Origin: JBOGEB01 sp050743125
GTDB taxonomy: Bacteria > Actinomycetota > Nitriliruptoria > Euzebyales > Egibacteraceae
Length of the DNA stretch: 64,000 bases
Reading direction: 5' to 3'
Assembly: GCA_050743125.1 (NCBI GenBank)
Contig: JBOGEB010000002.1
Coordinates: 1-64,000, forward strand
In this document: positions 44,213 to 53,701 of the stretch, one piece after another
Layout: every line of letters starts with the position of its first letter
Position numbering within the stretch: position 1 is the first letter of the stretch
Program-made: the position numbers and the translations under genes
The notes under the pieces: model-generated
Told to the model about the DNA's origin: nothing
Databases searched by the model: none
What the model saw: only the letters and a program-made list of their open reading frames with translations

Positions 44213-46066
44213 TCAGCGTGGCGATCTGAGCAAGGTGTCCTGGTTGGGTCGGGTGAACTGTCGTTGGTAGAGAGTTGCGTAGAGACCGCTGCGTTGGAGG
44301 AGCTCGGTGTGAGTCCCTTGTTCGATGATGCGTCCGTGGTCGAGCACGCAGATCAGATCGGCGGTGAGGATGGTGGACAGGCGGTGCGCAATGACCAGGC
44401 TGGTGCGTCCGCGAAACAGCGACTGTAGCGCGGCTTGGATGAGCTGTTCGGAGATCGTGTCCAGGTGGCTGGTGGCTTCGTCAAGGATGAGGATGCGTGG
44501 GTCTTTGAGGATGACCCGGGCAATGGCCAGACGCTGCTTCTGGCCGCCGGAGAGCCGATGGCCGCGCTCGCCGACGATAGTGTCATAGCCGTCGGGCAGG
44601 GTTTCGATGAACTCTTCGAGGTGAGCGGAGCGTACAGCCGTGCTGAGTTCTTCGTCGGTGGCGTTGGGGCGGGCGTAGAGCAGGTTGTCGCGGATGCTGG
44701 CGTTAAACAGGAAGGTTTCCTGGAACACCAGGCCGATGTGCCGGACAACGGATTCGAGGGTGAGCGTACGCAGGTCGTGGCCGTCGATGAGCACTCCGCC
44801 AGACTGGGGATCATAGAACCGGGGCACCAAGTTGGTGATGGTGGTCTTTCCTGCGCCAGATGGACCGACCAGCGCCACGAGCTGACCAGGTGCGACCTCG
44901 AAGGTGATGTCGGTCAGGGCGGGACGCGCGGCGCTCGGATAGGTGAAGGCGACATGCTCGAAGCGGACAGCGCCGCGAACGCTGACGAGTTCGATCGCGT
45001 TGGGCGCGTCGATGATTTCCGGGGTCAGATCGATGTAGGCGAACAGCCGGTGAAACACCGCCAGCGAGCCGACGACGTTGACGTACATGGTGGCCAGCGA
45101 CATGATCGAGCCGGACAGGCGGCCCCCGAGCACCGCGGCGAACGCGAAGACCGTGCCTACCGAGATACGCCTAGTAGACAGCAGGTAACCGCCCACGAGC
45201 ATGATCAGGGCGTACCCGGCCGTCGTCAGGCCGTTCATGAGTAGGTCGAACCGGCGTTTGATGATCTCCTGACGAAGTTTTGATCGGCGTACCTCATCGT
45301 TGAGCCGGCCGAACCGCTCCCGCTCGATCCGTCCTTTCACGAATGCTTTGACGAGCAGGATCCCGGAGATCCCGAGGATCTCTTGAAGGTACGAGGTCAT
45401 CTCGGACAGCTTGTTTTGCGTACGGCTCCGCGCCCGGTAGGTGGCATTGCCGAAGCGGCGGCCGGGCAGCTTCACCAGTGGGATCACCACCAGCGCCACC
45501 AGTGTGAGCTGCCAGCTGAACCGTAACATGAGCGCGAGCGTGGCGACCATGACCAGCGCGTTGCGGGCTAAGCCGAACACGGTGTCGGTGATGATGCCCT
45601 CCACGCCGCCGACGTCATTGTTCATGCGTGACACCAAGTCACCGGAGCGGCCGTGGGTGAAGAAACTTATGGATTGGTCAAGTAGTCGGTCGAACAGCTC
45701 CCGGCGGAGCTCGAACGCGATGTTTTGGCCGATGACCGCGGTCAGGTACGACTCCGCGAAGGTGACCAGATCATTCACGAGCGCGATCCCCACTGCGGCC
45801 CCGACGAGGACCAGCACGTAGGTGTAGTCGCCATTTGGGCGAGTCAGGTAGTCGATGAGCGTTTTGAAGACGACCGCCGGGGCGAGGCCCAAGGCCGCCT
45901 CCAGGATGATGCAGGCCACCACGACCAGCCCGCGACCTCGGTGTGGGATGAAATAGCAGAACACGCGACGTAGCAAGCCGCGGCTGATCTGGACCGGTGG
46001 GTTGCGCTTGCCCCAGTCGATGTCGTAACGCTTCATGATCGCAGCGAGCCCTGCACTCGCCGACAA
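44213..46066 (-). CDS. ABC exporter, fused membrane and ATPase domains
   Basis: The 617-aa half-transporter has six predicted membrane helices in the first 340 residues (VVVACIILEAALGLAPAVVF, VLVLVGAAVGIALVNDLVTF, ALVMVATLALMLRFSWQLTL). The nucleotide-binding domain has Walker A VGPSGAGKTTI near 400, signature LSGGQKQRLAIARVI near 507, Walker B ILILDEATSHLD near 525 and the H-loop IAHRL. This is the MsbA/lipid-type family, acting as a homodimer. In the run it lies between the alpha-toroid protein and the sulfotransferases and probably flips or exports the product. Confidence 0.93.
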   Translation of the reverse strand: MSASAGLAAIMKRYDIDWGKRNPPVQISRGLLRRVFCYFIPHRGRGLVVVACIILEAALGLAPAVVFKTLIDYLTRPNGDYTYVLVLVGAAVGIALVNDLVTFAESYLTAVIGQNIAFELRRELFDRLLDQSISFFTHGRSGDLVSRMNNDVGGVEGIITDTVFGLARNALVMVATLALMLRFSWQLTLVALVVIPLVKLPGRRFGNATYRARSRTQNKLSEMTSYLQEILGISGILLVKAFVKGRIERERFGRLNDEVRRSKLRQEIIKRRFDLLMNGLTTAGYALIMLVGGYLLSTRRISVGTVFAFAAVLGGRLSGSIMSLATMYVNVVGSLAVFHRLFAYIDLTPEIIDAPNAIELVSVRGAVRFEHVAFTYPSAARPALTDITFEVAPGQLVALVGPSGAGKTTITNLVPRFYDPQSGGVLIDGHDLRTLTLESVVRHIGLVFQETFLFNASIRDNLLYARPNATDEELSTAVRSAHLEEFIETLPDGYDTIVGERGHRLSGGQKQRLAIARVILKDPRILILDEATSHLDTISEQLIQAALQSLFRGRTSLVIAHRLSTILTADLICVLDHGRIIEQGTHTELLQRSGLYATLYQRQFTRPNQDTLLRSPR

Positions 46067-46468
46067 GCGATCCGATTTGCCAGTCGATGGCGAACCGGTT
46101 GGGTTCGGCGATCCTGGCGCATCACGCGTATGTACTCCCCGCAGTCGGGCTGGTCGCGGTCACGAACTCGCCGCCAGGTCAGCGACGTTGCGCGACGTGT
46201 CCGTGGACCGCTGTTCCAGAGAACGCCTACGCCGCTGCGCGTAGGGGCTCGCCCACGGCGCCCTCACAGGACTCTTCATCGAATCAATGTCCTCGGGTTC
46301 TCCTCAGCGGGGTGCAATCCAAGTTCGCGATCACGTCCGCTCCTCAGTGGCCATACCCGGGCCACGTTGTGGGGCCCACCGGCTCGTGATACCAGCGTGG
46401 CAAGGTCCCCGGACGAAGGAAGAACATGCCCCGCCGCGGTCGCAGCGCCAGGTTTGCGACGTCCCAGC
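46067..46468. other. Intergenic region inside the cluster, no gene seen
   Basis: This 402-bp gap, the longest inside the minus-strand run, lies between the exporter start and the alpha-toroid gene stop. Plus-strand frames exist (46087-46389) but carry no recognisable protein and no Shine-Dalgarno. It is long enough for a second promoter driving the exporter, sulfotransferase and sugar genes. Confidence 0.5.
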
Positions 46469-47548
46469 TCATTGCGGCTCGGCCGTTTCAAGCCATGTGA
46501 GAAGGGCCTGTACGACGGTCGCCGTGGTGAATAGCGCATGAGTGTCAACGACGATGGTGCCTATCGAGTGGTCTCCCCGCCCGTCGCGTCCCCAGTCGAC
46601 CTTGAGCGAGGGATCGACCATGTCGTACGGCGGGATGCGCATGCGTGCCGTACGCTGCCAGCTGCCATCAGGTTTCTGCGACGCCATCAGCCAGGACAGA
46701 CCTCGGTAAAGCGCGCCGTCCGTCTCGTCACGCCGAGCTGATTTGGCCAGCATACGGAGAGCGCATGCGGTGGCGAACGGGGAGCCGGTCGGGTCGAGCG
46801 ACGTGTGCACCGCGCCGTCGCTGCCTACCCTGGAGGCCGCCCAGCGTGACGCGGCTTCCAGTCTGCCTTGATCAGCCGGGCAGCATTCGGCGGTGGCACG
46901 AACGTCGTATAAGGCCTCATATGCCAGAGCAGAAGCGTATTCGGCGTCAGGCCACCAGTAGGCGCTCCACGCACCGGACGGAGACTGCTCGCGTCGAAGA
47001 TATTCGAGAAGCGCTGAACGGGCCGGGAAATCATGAAGCATCGCGGCGGCAGCCGTCACGCATGTATGGGATGTGCAGTAGCCCAACCAGCTTCCGGAGG
47101 CACCCTTCGTGTATCCGAATAAGACACCGCCTATATCGGGCTGAAAGGTGGCTAGGCCGCCGTCACGTTGCAGATGTCGAAGAAGAAAGGTGTAACCTTC
47201 TTGGCTGACTGTGGCTGAAGAACGCGAGGTTGCTTCGGCGAGACGGAGAGCCCATGCGGTACTATCAGCATCTCCGGGTACTTTAGAGATATAGGCCCAC
47301 CCACCTGATGGGGACGGTGTGGAGGATATCAGATCCCATGCCTGTGTGGCGGCCCTGCGGAGCCTCGCATCCGAACATGAGGACACGGCCGCACCGACAT
47401 AGGCGCTGACCCACACATCACTTGGACCGTGAATGTCGTAGTCAAGCCACCAGCCCTCCTGGTCCCGAGAGCTCATGATGAACTCTGTCGCGCGTTCCAC
47501 CGCTTGGCAGATCTCAGCAAGTGAAACATCTTGGCCTTTGAGGGTCAT
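46469..47548 (-). CDS. Alpha/alpha-toroid, squalene-cyclase/prenyltransferase-like protein
   Basis: The 359-aa protein consists of repeated helix pairs with QW-like motifs: SSRDQEGWWLDYD, TPSPSGGWAYISK, QRDGGLATFQPD, EQSPSGAWSAYWWPDAEY and SQKPDGSWQR. That is one toroid domain, half the size of a squalene-hopene cyclase. Near residue 93 it has DADSTAWALRLAE, which corresponds in position and context to the class II cyclase acid motif DxDDTA but has Ser instead of the last Asp. It therefore could be a terpene cyclase with altered acid, or a binding or scaffold toroid. The ATG overlaps the stop of the first glycosyltransferase-like gene by 4 bp. Confidence 0.75.
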   Translation of the reverse strand: MTLKGQDVSLAEICQAVERATEFIMSSRDQEGWWLDYDIHGPSDVWVSAYVGAAVSSCSDARLRRAATQAWDLISSTPSPSGGWAYISKVPGDADSTAWALRLAEATSRSSATVSQEGYTFLLRHLQRDGGLATFQPDIGGVLFGYTKGASGSWLGYCTSHTCVTAAAAMLHDFPARSALLEYLRREQSPSGAWSAYWWPDAEYASALAYEALYDVRATAECCPADQGRLEAASRWAASRVGSDGAVHTSLDPTGSPFATACALRMLAKSARRDETDGALYRGLSWLMASQKPDGSWQRTARMRIPPYDMVDPSLKVDWGRDGRGDHSIGTIVVDTHALFTTATVVQALLTWLETAEPQ

Positions 47549-49029
47549 AGGGACTCCATAACGTGGTCAGGCCCGTGTACGGACGGATGCGCGACCGCTC
47601 CACCAGTTCCTCGCGACATCAATTCCAGGACGACTCGGCGGTCAGCCGAGGCGTACAGCATCCGACGGTCCTGGTCAGCTGAGGTGGCCAGATCGGATCG
47701 TGCTCGCCCGGTGGAGCTATAGACCGTACCTTTCAGTCGGGCAGTACGCTGCTGCCCCGCAGCGGTATAGCTGCAGAACAAGGCGAACCTCTCTGGATCC
47801 TTGAGCAGGGGCATCACCTGGGTGCATCGAAGTGACTGTATGCTCACGTGATCGCAGTGCTCCAGCTTCACCAGCGCGGCGGTCACCAGCTGTTGCGAGA
47901 AACCGTGTTCGGCGCATTCCGCTGACGTGTCTCTTACGCCGCCAACATAGAGCTTCTCGAGGAATCTGGCAGTCTCCTCGGCGGCAGCAAATCCTCCGGC
48001 GTGGATCGGTGCCATCTCTTCTTTGTCGGTGTCCATGAGCTTGCGGGCCGCTGCGGCGACTTCGGGGCCGGTATCAGCATCGGTGGTCACGTAGATGAAC
48101 TTGTGACAATCAATCGGAGTGTACTGAAGCCAGTGTGGTCCGTCGTGGTAGACGACGAGTACGGGCGTGCGGAGCGACATTGCTTCGGTCATTTGCTTGA
48201 ACCCGTATTTGATGATCGCCAGCCTTGACGTATGCAGCAGGTCGAACTTCATTGACTCAGACGGTGATGGAATGACTTTCACTTTTACGTCGGTATCCAG
48301 CGTCGCAAGCCGCTGCTTCAGGACTTCTGGTTGTCGTGGTGATAAGAAGACCATTTCACAACTTGATCCCTTGAGCTGCGTAGCTAAACCTAAAGCAACT
48401 GTTACGACCTTGGAATCGTAGGCACCGAATACGGTGATCAACCTGTCACCCGTCAGACCCAGCGCCTTCATGGCAGCCACGCGCTCCGATTCGGGTCCGA
48501 GTTCCACGAACGGTGACACCTGCAACAGGTGGGCTGGTGGCTGTGGCAGGTGAAACGAGCTCGGTCCGGTCAGGGCAAGTCCATCAATCATGGGACCAAT
48601 GCCGATGCATATTTGGGAAATGAGCGAAGGGCCATAGGCGTTGTCCAGGACGGCCAATGGTATGCGCAGCTCAGCTGCGCAGAGGGCCGCCTCAAGGAAC
48701 ATCCCAGACCACGGAGCACCCCCTAATACAACAAGGTCAGGCCGGACGGCCGCGAACTGTTCGAGGAAGGTATTCCGGTTGTGCCCTGCCTGATCGAGTT
48801 CCATCTCTTGATTCTTAGCGTCAAAGTATTGTAAATGCATAGCGGTTGCTGGATTCAATCGTTTTTCCGTAAGCTCGTCGGGGTAGTTCTCGCTGCCGAC
48901 ATGGGCTATGACTATCTCATGGCCCCTGTCACTGAGGGCCTTCGCAACGCGCACGAATTGTTTGTAGTCGCCGATCAGCGACTGACCGTCTTCCCGAATG
49001 AAGAAGTACGTAAAGAACAGTACCTTCAC
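47545..49029 (-). CDS. GT-B-like glycosyltransferase paralog A (most diverged of six)
   Basis: The 494-aa protein starts MKVLFFTYFFIREDGQSLIG. The N-terminal Rossmann part ends in LVVLGGAPWSGMFLEAALCA. The linker is LTGPSSFHLPQPPAHLLQV. The donor domain has LITVFGAYDSKVVTVAL and SRLAIIKYGFKQMTEAMSLR, as in MurG/UGT enzymes. A C-terminal extension (about 365-494) carries DTSAECAEHGFSQQLVTAAL, HVSIQSLRCTQVM and QQRTARLKGTVYSSTGRARS. It differs from the other five most, especially in residues 45-75 and IGIGPMIDG. It is the last of the array and overlaps the toroid gene. Confidence 0.78.
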   Translation of the reverse strand: MKVLFFTYFFIREDGQSLIGDYKQFVRVAKALSDRGHEIVIAHVGSENYPDELTEKRLNPATAMHLQYFDAKNQEMELDQAGHNRNTFLEQFAAVRPDLVVLGGAPWSGMFLEAALCAAELRIPLAVLDNAYGPSLISQICIGIGPMIDGLALTGPSSFHLPQPPAHLLQVSPFVELGPESERVAAMKALGLTGDRLITVFGAYDSKVVTVALGLATQLKGSSCEMVFLSPRQPEVLKQRLATLDTDVKVKVIPSPSESMKFDLLHTSRLAIIKYGFKQMTEAMSLRTPVLVVYHDGPHWLQYTPIDCHKFIYVTTDADTGPEVAAAARKLMDTDKEEMAPIHAGGFAAAEETARFLEKLYVGGVRDTSAECAEHGFSQQLVTAALVKLEHCDHVSIQSLRCTQVMPLLKDPERFALFCSYTAAGQQRTARLKGTVYSSTGRARSDLATSADQDRRMLYASADRRVVLELMSRGTGGAVAHPSVHGPDHVMESL

Positions 49030-49222
49030 AGCCTCATCCCTTCATCATCGTGACGGCTTCACCACAGTTCGTACATCCACGGGAGGCTCCTGGTGGGCAG
49101 CTTGACGCTGCACCACTTCTTCTTCCTCCTCGACTTCCAGGTCTGCTCACGAGATTCGTGCTTCCGTTTCGCACTCACGAGGTTCAGCTCGACGTGACGT
49201 GGACAGTTACCCAAGCCGAGCC
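49030..49222. repeat. Array spacer, homologous to the 55183-55336 spacer
   Basis: This 193-bp gap between paralogs B and A contains CTCACGAGATTCGTGC, GTTCAGCTCGACGTGACGTG and GACAGTTACCCAAGCCGAGC. The gap between F and E contains near-matching blocks in the same order (CTCATGAGATTCGCGC; GTTCAACTCGACGTAACGTG; GACAGTTGGCGAAACCGAGC). The latter reach into the end of F. The shared order shows that duplication copied spacer plus gene. No gene or terminator is evident in it. Confidence 0.75.
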
Positions 49223-50698
49223 CTACCTCACGCCTAGGCCAGCCTGGGCACGACTGGAACTCGGACCGACATCGGCTCCTTGCGGTATCGTTTCCAGGAC
49301 GACTCGGTGGTCGGGGGAGACGTAGAGCATCCGACGGTCCTGGTCGACTAGGTCAGCCGGACCGGATCGTGCTTTCCCGGTGGAGCTATAGAGGGTGCCT
49401 TTCAGTCGGGCAGTGCGCTGCTCGTCCGTCGCGGTGTAGCGGCAGAGCAATGTGAATATCTCTGGATCCTCGAACGTGGGCAGCACGCGGGTGCAGCGGA
49501 GTGACTGGATGCTCACGTGGCCGCAGTTCTCCAGTTGGGTCAGCGCTGCCGTCACCCGCTCGTGCGAGAAACCGTGCTCGGCGCACTCTGCTGAGGTGTC
49601 TCTCACGCCGCGGACGTAGAGTTTTTCGAGGAATCTGGCGGTCTGCTCGGCGGCGTCGAATCCTGTTGTGTGGATCTGCGCCATCTCCGTTTTGTCGATG
49701 TCCATGAGCTTGCGGGCCGCTGCGGCGATTTGAGGCCCGGTGTCCGCGTCGCTGGCCACGTAGACGAACTTGCGACAACGCTTCGGAGCGTAATCAAGCC
49801 AGCGTGGTCCGCCGTAGTAGACGGCGAGCACGGGTGTGCGCAGCGACAGGGCTTCGGTCACCTGCATGAACCCGTATTTCACAATCACCAGCCGGGACCT
49901 GCGCAGCAAGTCGAACTTCTCGGGCTCGGAGGGTGACGAAACAACTTTCGTTGTGATCTCGCAGTCGAGGGCTGCCAGCCGTCGCTGCAGATCCTCTGGC
50001 CGCCGTGGTGACAGAAACAGCATTTCGCAGTCTGTGCCCTGCAGTCGTGTCGCCAGGTCCAAAGCGACCTTCTCGACTTTGGTGTCGTAGGCGCCGAACA
50101 CGGTGATCAGCTTGTCGCCGGTGGGATCCAGCGCCTTGGTGGCGGCGCCGCGCTTTGTGTCGGGTCCTAGGTCGGCGAACGGTGGCACCTGGCACAGGTG
50201 GGCTGGCGGTCGTGGCATGTGGAACGAGCTTGGTCCGGTCAGGACCAGCCCGTCAGCGATCGGGCCATTGTCAGAGCAAAAGTGCCAAACGGCGACTTGA
50301 CCGTAGGCGTTGTCCAGGATGGCCAGTGGGATGCCGAGCTCGGCGGTGCACAGGGCGACCTCGAGGAACATCCCGGACAACGGTTGCTCGCCCAACACCA
50401 CGAGGTCGGGGTTGACGGCGGTAAACTGTTTGAGGATCGCGTCGCGGTTTCGTCCTGTCTCGTCGAGGCCCATCTGCCCATGACCGGCGTCGAAGCTCGG
50501 CAAGCTCAGAATAGTTATTCTGTCATGCACCCTTTCCGTAAGCTCGTCGCCATATTCACTGCCGCCGACAGAGGAAAGGACCACCTCGTGGCCTCTGTCG
50601 GTCAAGGCTGTTGCAACGCGCATGCAGCGTTTGTAGACGCCGATCATTGATTCGCCGTCTTCGTGAAGCGCGCAGTAGGCGACAAGCAGCACTCTCAC
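49223..50698 (-). CDS. GT-B-like glycosyltransferase paralog B
   Basis: The 491-aa protein starts with a GTG in the GTGA overlap with paralog C. It has the same plan as the others: MRVLLVAYCALHEDGESMIG, GEQPLSGMFLEVALCTAELG, LTGPSSFHMPRPPAHLCQVP, LITVFGAYDTKVEKVALDLA, VIVKYGFMQVTEALSLRTPV and LDYAPKRCRKFVYVASDADT. It is almost identical to C from residue 83 to about 200 and in most of the C-terminal half, at DNA level too, but differs in residues 45-75 and in the short LDYAPKR loop. Likely a UDP- or CDP-sugar transferase; donor and acceptor are unknown. Confidence 0.8.
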   Translation of the reverse strand: MRVLLVAYCALHEDGESMIGVYKRCMRVATALTDRGHEVVLSSVGGSEYGDELTERVHDRITILSLPSFDAGHGQMGLDETGRNRDAILKQFTAVNPDLVVLGEQPLSGMFLEVALCTAELGIPLAILDNAYGQVAVWHFCSDNGPIADGLVLTGPSSFHMPRPPAHLCQVPPFADLGPDTKRGAATKALDPTGDKLITVFGAYDTKVEKVALDLATRLQGTDCEMLFLSPRRPEDLQRRLAALDCEITTKVVSSPSEPEKFDLLRRSRLVIVKYGFMQVTEALSLRTPVLAVYYGGPRWLDYAPKRCRKFVYVASDADTGPQIAAAARKLMDIDKTEMAQIHTTGFDAAEQTARFLEKLYVRGVRDTSAECAEHGFSHERVTAALTQLENCGHVSIQSLRCTRVLPTFEDPEIFTLLCRYTATDEQRTARLKGTLYSSTGKARSGPADLVDQDRRMLYVSPDHRVVLETIPQGADVGPSSSRAQAGLGVR

Positions 50699-52170
50699 AC
50701 CCTCACCCCCTGGAGGCCAGACTGGGCGCGGCTGGAGCTTGCAGCGCCGGCGGCTTGTTGGGGCATCTCTTTTAGGACGACTCGGCGGTCGGGTGAGGTG
50801 TAGAGCATCCGACCGCTTTTGTGCGCCGCGCCAGTCGTGTCAGCTTGTGCTGCCCCGGGAGAGCTGTAGACCATGCCTTTCAGTCGGGCGGCGCGCCGCT
50901 TGCCTGCAGCGTCATAGGTGCAGAGCAACACGAACGTTGCTGGATCCTCGCTCACGGACATTACGCGGGTGCAGCGGAGTGACTGGATGCTCACGTGGCC
51001 GCAGTTCTCCAGTTGGGTCAGCGCTGCCGTCACCCGCTCGTGCGAGAAACCGTGCTCGGCGCACTCTGCTGAGGTGTCTCTCACGCCGCGGACGTAGAGT
51101 TTTTCGAGGAATCTGGCGGTCTGCTCGGCGGCGTCGAATCCTGTTGTGTGGATCTGCGCCATCTCCGCTTTGTCGGTGTCCATGAGCTTGCGGGCCGCCG
51201 CGGCGATTTGAGGCCCGGTGTCCGCGTCGCTGGCCACGTAGACGAACTTGCGACAAGAGTCCGGGGTCAAATACAGCCAGCGTGGTCCGCCGTAGTAGAC
51301 GGCGAGCACGGGTGTGCGCAGCGACAGGGCTTCGGTCACCTGCATGAACCCGTATTTCACGATCGCCAGCCGGGACCTGCGCAGCAGGTCGAACAGAACC
51401 CGCTCGGACGGTGGTGGGATTACTTTCGTTCTGATGTCGGTATCCAACACCACCAGCCGCTGTTGGAGTGATTCTGGCCGCTGTGACAACAACACCATTT
51501 CACAGTCTGAGCCCTCAAGCTGTGTCGCCAGGTCCAAAGCGACCTTCTCGACCTTGGAATCGTATCCGAACACGGTGATCAGCTTGTCGCTGGTGAGATC
51601 CAGCGCCTTGGTGGCGGCGCCGCGCTTTGTGTCGGGTCCTAGGTCGGCGAACGGTGGCACCTGGCACAGGTGCGCTGGCGGTCGTGGCATGTGGAACGAG
51701 CTTGGTCCGGTCAGGACCAGCCCGTCAGCGATCGGGCCATTGTCAGAGCAAAAGTGCCAAACGACGACTTGACCGTAGGCGTTGTCCAGGATGGCCAGTG
51801 GGATGCCGAGCTCGGCGGTGCACAGGGCGACCTCGAGGAACATCCCGGACAACGGTTGCTCGCCCAACACCACGAGGTCGGGGTTGACGGCGGTAAACTG
51901 TTTGAGGATCGCGTCGCGGTTTCGTCCTGTCTCGTCGAGTCCTAGCTCCTCATCAGTGGCGACGAAGGTCGGCAAGTCAATTTGAGCTGTTTTGTTGCGT
52001 ACTTGCTCCACAAGCGCATCGGAGTACTTTTTGCATCCGGTAGAGGCGAGGATCACCTCGTGGCCTCTATCGGTCAGGGCCGTTGCGACGCGCATACAGC
52101 GTTTGTAGACACCGATCATGGACTGACGATCTTTACGAATGAAGCAGTAGGCGACGAGTAATACTCTCAC
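50695..52170 (-). CDS. GT-B-like glycosyltransferase paralog C
   Basis: The 491-aa protein starts with GTG. It carries MRVLLVAYCFIRKDRQSMIG, then a unique segment (STGCKKYSDALVEQVRNKTA). The block NRDAILKQFTAVNPDLVVLG is shared with B. One residue is missing in the donor-domain start (LITVFGYDSKVEKVAL). The pocket loop reads LYLTPDSCRKFVYVASDADT. The C-terminal part ends with SSPGAAQADTTGAAHKSGRM, different from the usual DxxDQDRRMLY. The patchwork of identical and unique blocks points to gene conversion with B. Confidence 0.8.
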   Translation of the reverse strand: MRVLLVAYCFIRKDRQSMIGVYKRCMRVATALTDRGHEVILASTGCKKYSDALVEQVRNKTAQIDLPTFVATDEELGLDETGRNRDAILKQFTAVNPDLVVLGEQPLSGMFLEVALCTAELGIPLAILDNAYGQVVVWHFCSDNGPIADGLVLTGPSSFHMPRPPAHLCQVPPFADLGPDTKRGAATKALDLTSDKLITVFGYDSKVEKVALDLATQLEGSDCEMVLLSQRPESLQQRLVVLDTDIRTKVIPPPSERVLFDLLRRSRLAIVKYGFMQVTEALSLRTPVLAVYYGGPRWLYLTPDSCRKFVYVASDADTGPQIAAAARKLMDTDKAEMAQIHTTGFDAAEQTARFLEKLYVRGVRDTSAECAEHGFSHERVTAALTQLENCGHVSIQSLRCTRVMSVSEDPATFVLLCTYDAAGKRRAARLKGMVYSSPGAAQADTTGAAHKSGRMLYTSPDRRVVLKEMPQQAAGAASSSRAQSGLQGVRV

Positions 52171-52219
52171 AGCTTCGCCCCCTCATCGTCGTAGACGGCT
52201 TCTGCCATCTGGAGAGTTG

Positions 52220-53701
52220 TCAAGGCCGCACCCTTTCCCACTTGGAGGCCAGGCGGGCGTGACCGGGTTCTACGCCCAGAACGGCTCCTTGCGGTATCGT
52301 TTCCAGGACGACTCGGCGGTCGGGTGATACGTAGAGCCTTCGAGGGTTCTGATGAATCAAGGTGGACGTGTCAGCTTGCGCTTTCCCGGTGGAGCTGTAG
52401 ACCGTGCCTTTCAGCCGAGCGGCGCGCTGCTCGCCTGCGACGGTATAGCGGCAGAACAACGCGAACATCTGCGGATCCTCAAATCTCGGCAGCACACGGG
52501 TGCATCGAAGTGATCGTATGCTCACGTGGTCGCAGTTCTGCAGCTGTTCTAGCGATTCCGCGACCCGCTGTTGTGAGAACCCGCGTTCGGCGCACTCGGC
52601 GGTCGTGTCTCTCAGGCCGCGGACGTAGAGTTTTTCGAGGAATCTGGCGGTCTCTTGGGCGGCGGCGAATCCTGTTGTGTGGATCGGTGCCATCTCTTCT
52701 TTGTCGGTGTCCATCAGCTTGCGGGCCGCTGCGGCGATTTGAGGCCCGGTGTCAGCGTCGCTGGCCACGTAGACGAACTTGCGACAACAGAACGGAGCCA
52801 AGGGCAGCCAGTGTGGTCCGTCGTGGTAGACGGCGAGGACGGGTGTGCGCAGCGACAGTGCCTCGGTCACTTGCATGAACCCGTATTTCACGATCGCCAG
52901 TTGTGAGGTGCGCAGCAGGTCGAACAGTACCGGCTCGGACGGTGGTGGGATAGATTTGGTTGTGATGTCAGAGTCGAGCATGGCCAGCCGGCGTTGCAGG
53001 GATTCTGGTCGTCGTGAAACCAGCACCATTTCGCAGTCTGAGCCCTGAAGCTGTGTCGCCAGGTCCAGCGCGACCTTTTCGACTTTGGTGTCGTAGGCGA
53101 ACACGGTGATCAGCTTGTCGCCGGTCAGACCCAACCTCCTGATCGCAGCCTCGTGCTCGGATTCGAGTCCGAGCTCGACGAATGGTGGCACTTGGCACAG
53201 GTGGGCTGGCGGTCGTGGCATGTGGAACGAGCTCGGCCCGGTTAGGATCAGCCCGTCAGCAATAGGGTTGTCGTCAACAGAAAATCCCCCAACCAAATGG
53301 GAAGCGTAGGTGTTGTCCAGGATGGCTAACGGGATGCCCAGCTCAGCGGTGCACAAGGCCACCTCGAGGAACATCCCGGACAGGGGCCGCTCTCCCAGTA
53401 CCACGAGGTCGGGCCGGACGGCCGCGAACCGCTCGAGGATCGCGCTTCGGTTCCGCCCCGTCTCGTCGAGTCTCATCTGCCCATGACCGGCATCGAAGCT
53501 TGCGAAGTCCATAGTTGTTATTCTGCTGCGCATGTTTTCCGTAAGTTCATCAGAATATGCCTCACCGCCGATAGAGGCGAGAACTATCTCATGGCCTCTG
53601 TTGGTCAAGGCCATCGCCACGCGCATGCAGCGTTTGTAGACGCCGATCATCGACTGGCCGTCTTCGCGAATGAGACAGTAGGCGACGAGAAGCACCCTCA
53701 C
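52220..53701 (-). CDS. GT-B-like glycosyltransferase paralog D
   Basis: The 493-aa protein starts with a GTG inside a 4-bp overlap with paralog E. It carries MRVLLVAYCLIREDGQSMIG, GERPLSGMFLEVALCTAELG, LDNTYASHLVGGFSVDDNPI (unique acceptor-side window), GLTGDKLITVFAYDTKVEKV (one residue shorter, as in C and F) and LPLAPFCCRKFVYVASDADT. Its most similar copy is E (RGLRDTTAECAERGFSQQRV and the segment before it). The C-terminal extension has the kinase-lobe-like CRYTVAGEQRAARLKGTVYS. Confidence 0.8.
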   Translation of the reverse strand: MRVLLVAYCLIREDGQSMIGVYKRCMRVAMALTNRGHEIVLASIGGEAYSDELTENMRSRITTMDFASFDAGHGQMRLDETGRNRSAILERFAAVRPDLVVLGERPLSGMFLEVALCTAELGIPLAILDNTYASHLVGGFSVDDNPIADGLILTGPSSFHMPRPPAHLCQVPPFVELGLESEHEAAIRRLGLTGDKLITVFAYDTKVEKVALDLATQLQGSDCEMVLVSRRPESLQRRLAMLDSDITTKSIPPPSEPVLFDLLRTSQLAIVKYGFMQVTEALSLRTPVLAVYHDGPHWLPLAPFCCRKFVYVASDADTGPQIAAAARKLMDTDKEEMAPIHTTGFAAAQETARFLEKLYVRGLRDTTAECAERGFSQQRVAESLEQLQNCDHVSIRSLRCTRVLPRFEDPQMFALFCRYTVAGEQRAARLKGTVYSSTGKAQADTSTLIHQNPRRLYVSPDRRVVLETIPQGAVLGVEPGHARLASKWERVRP

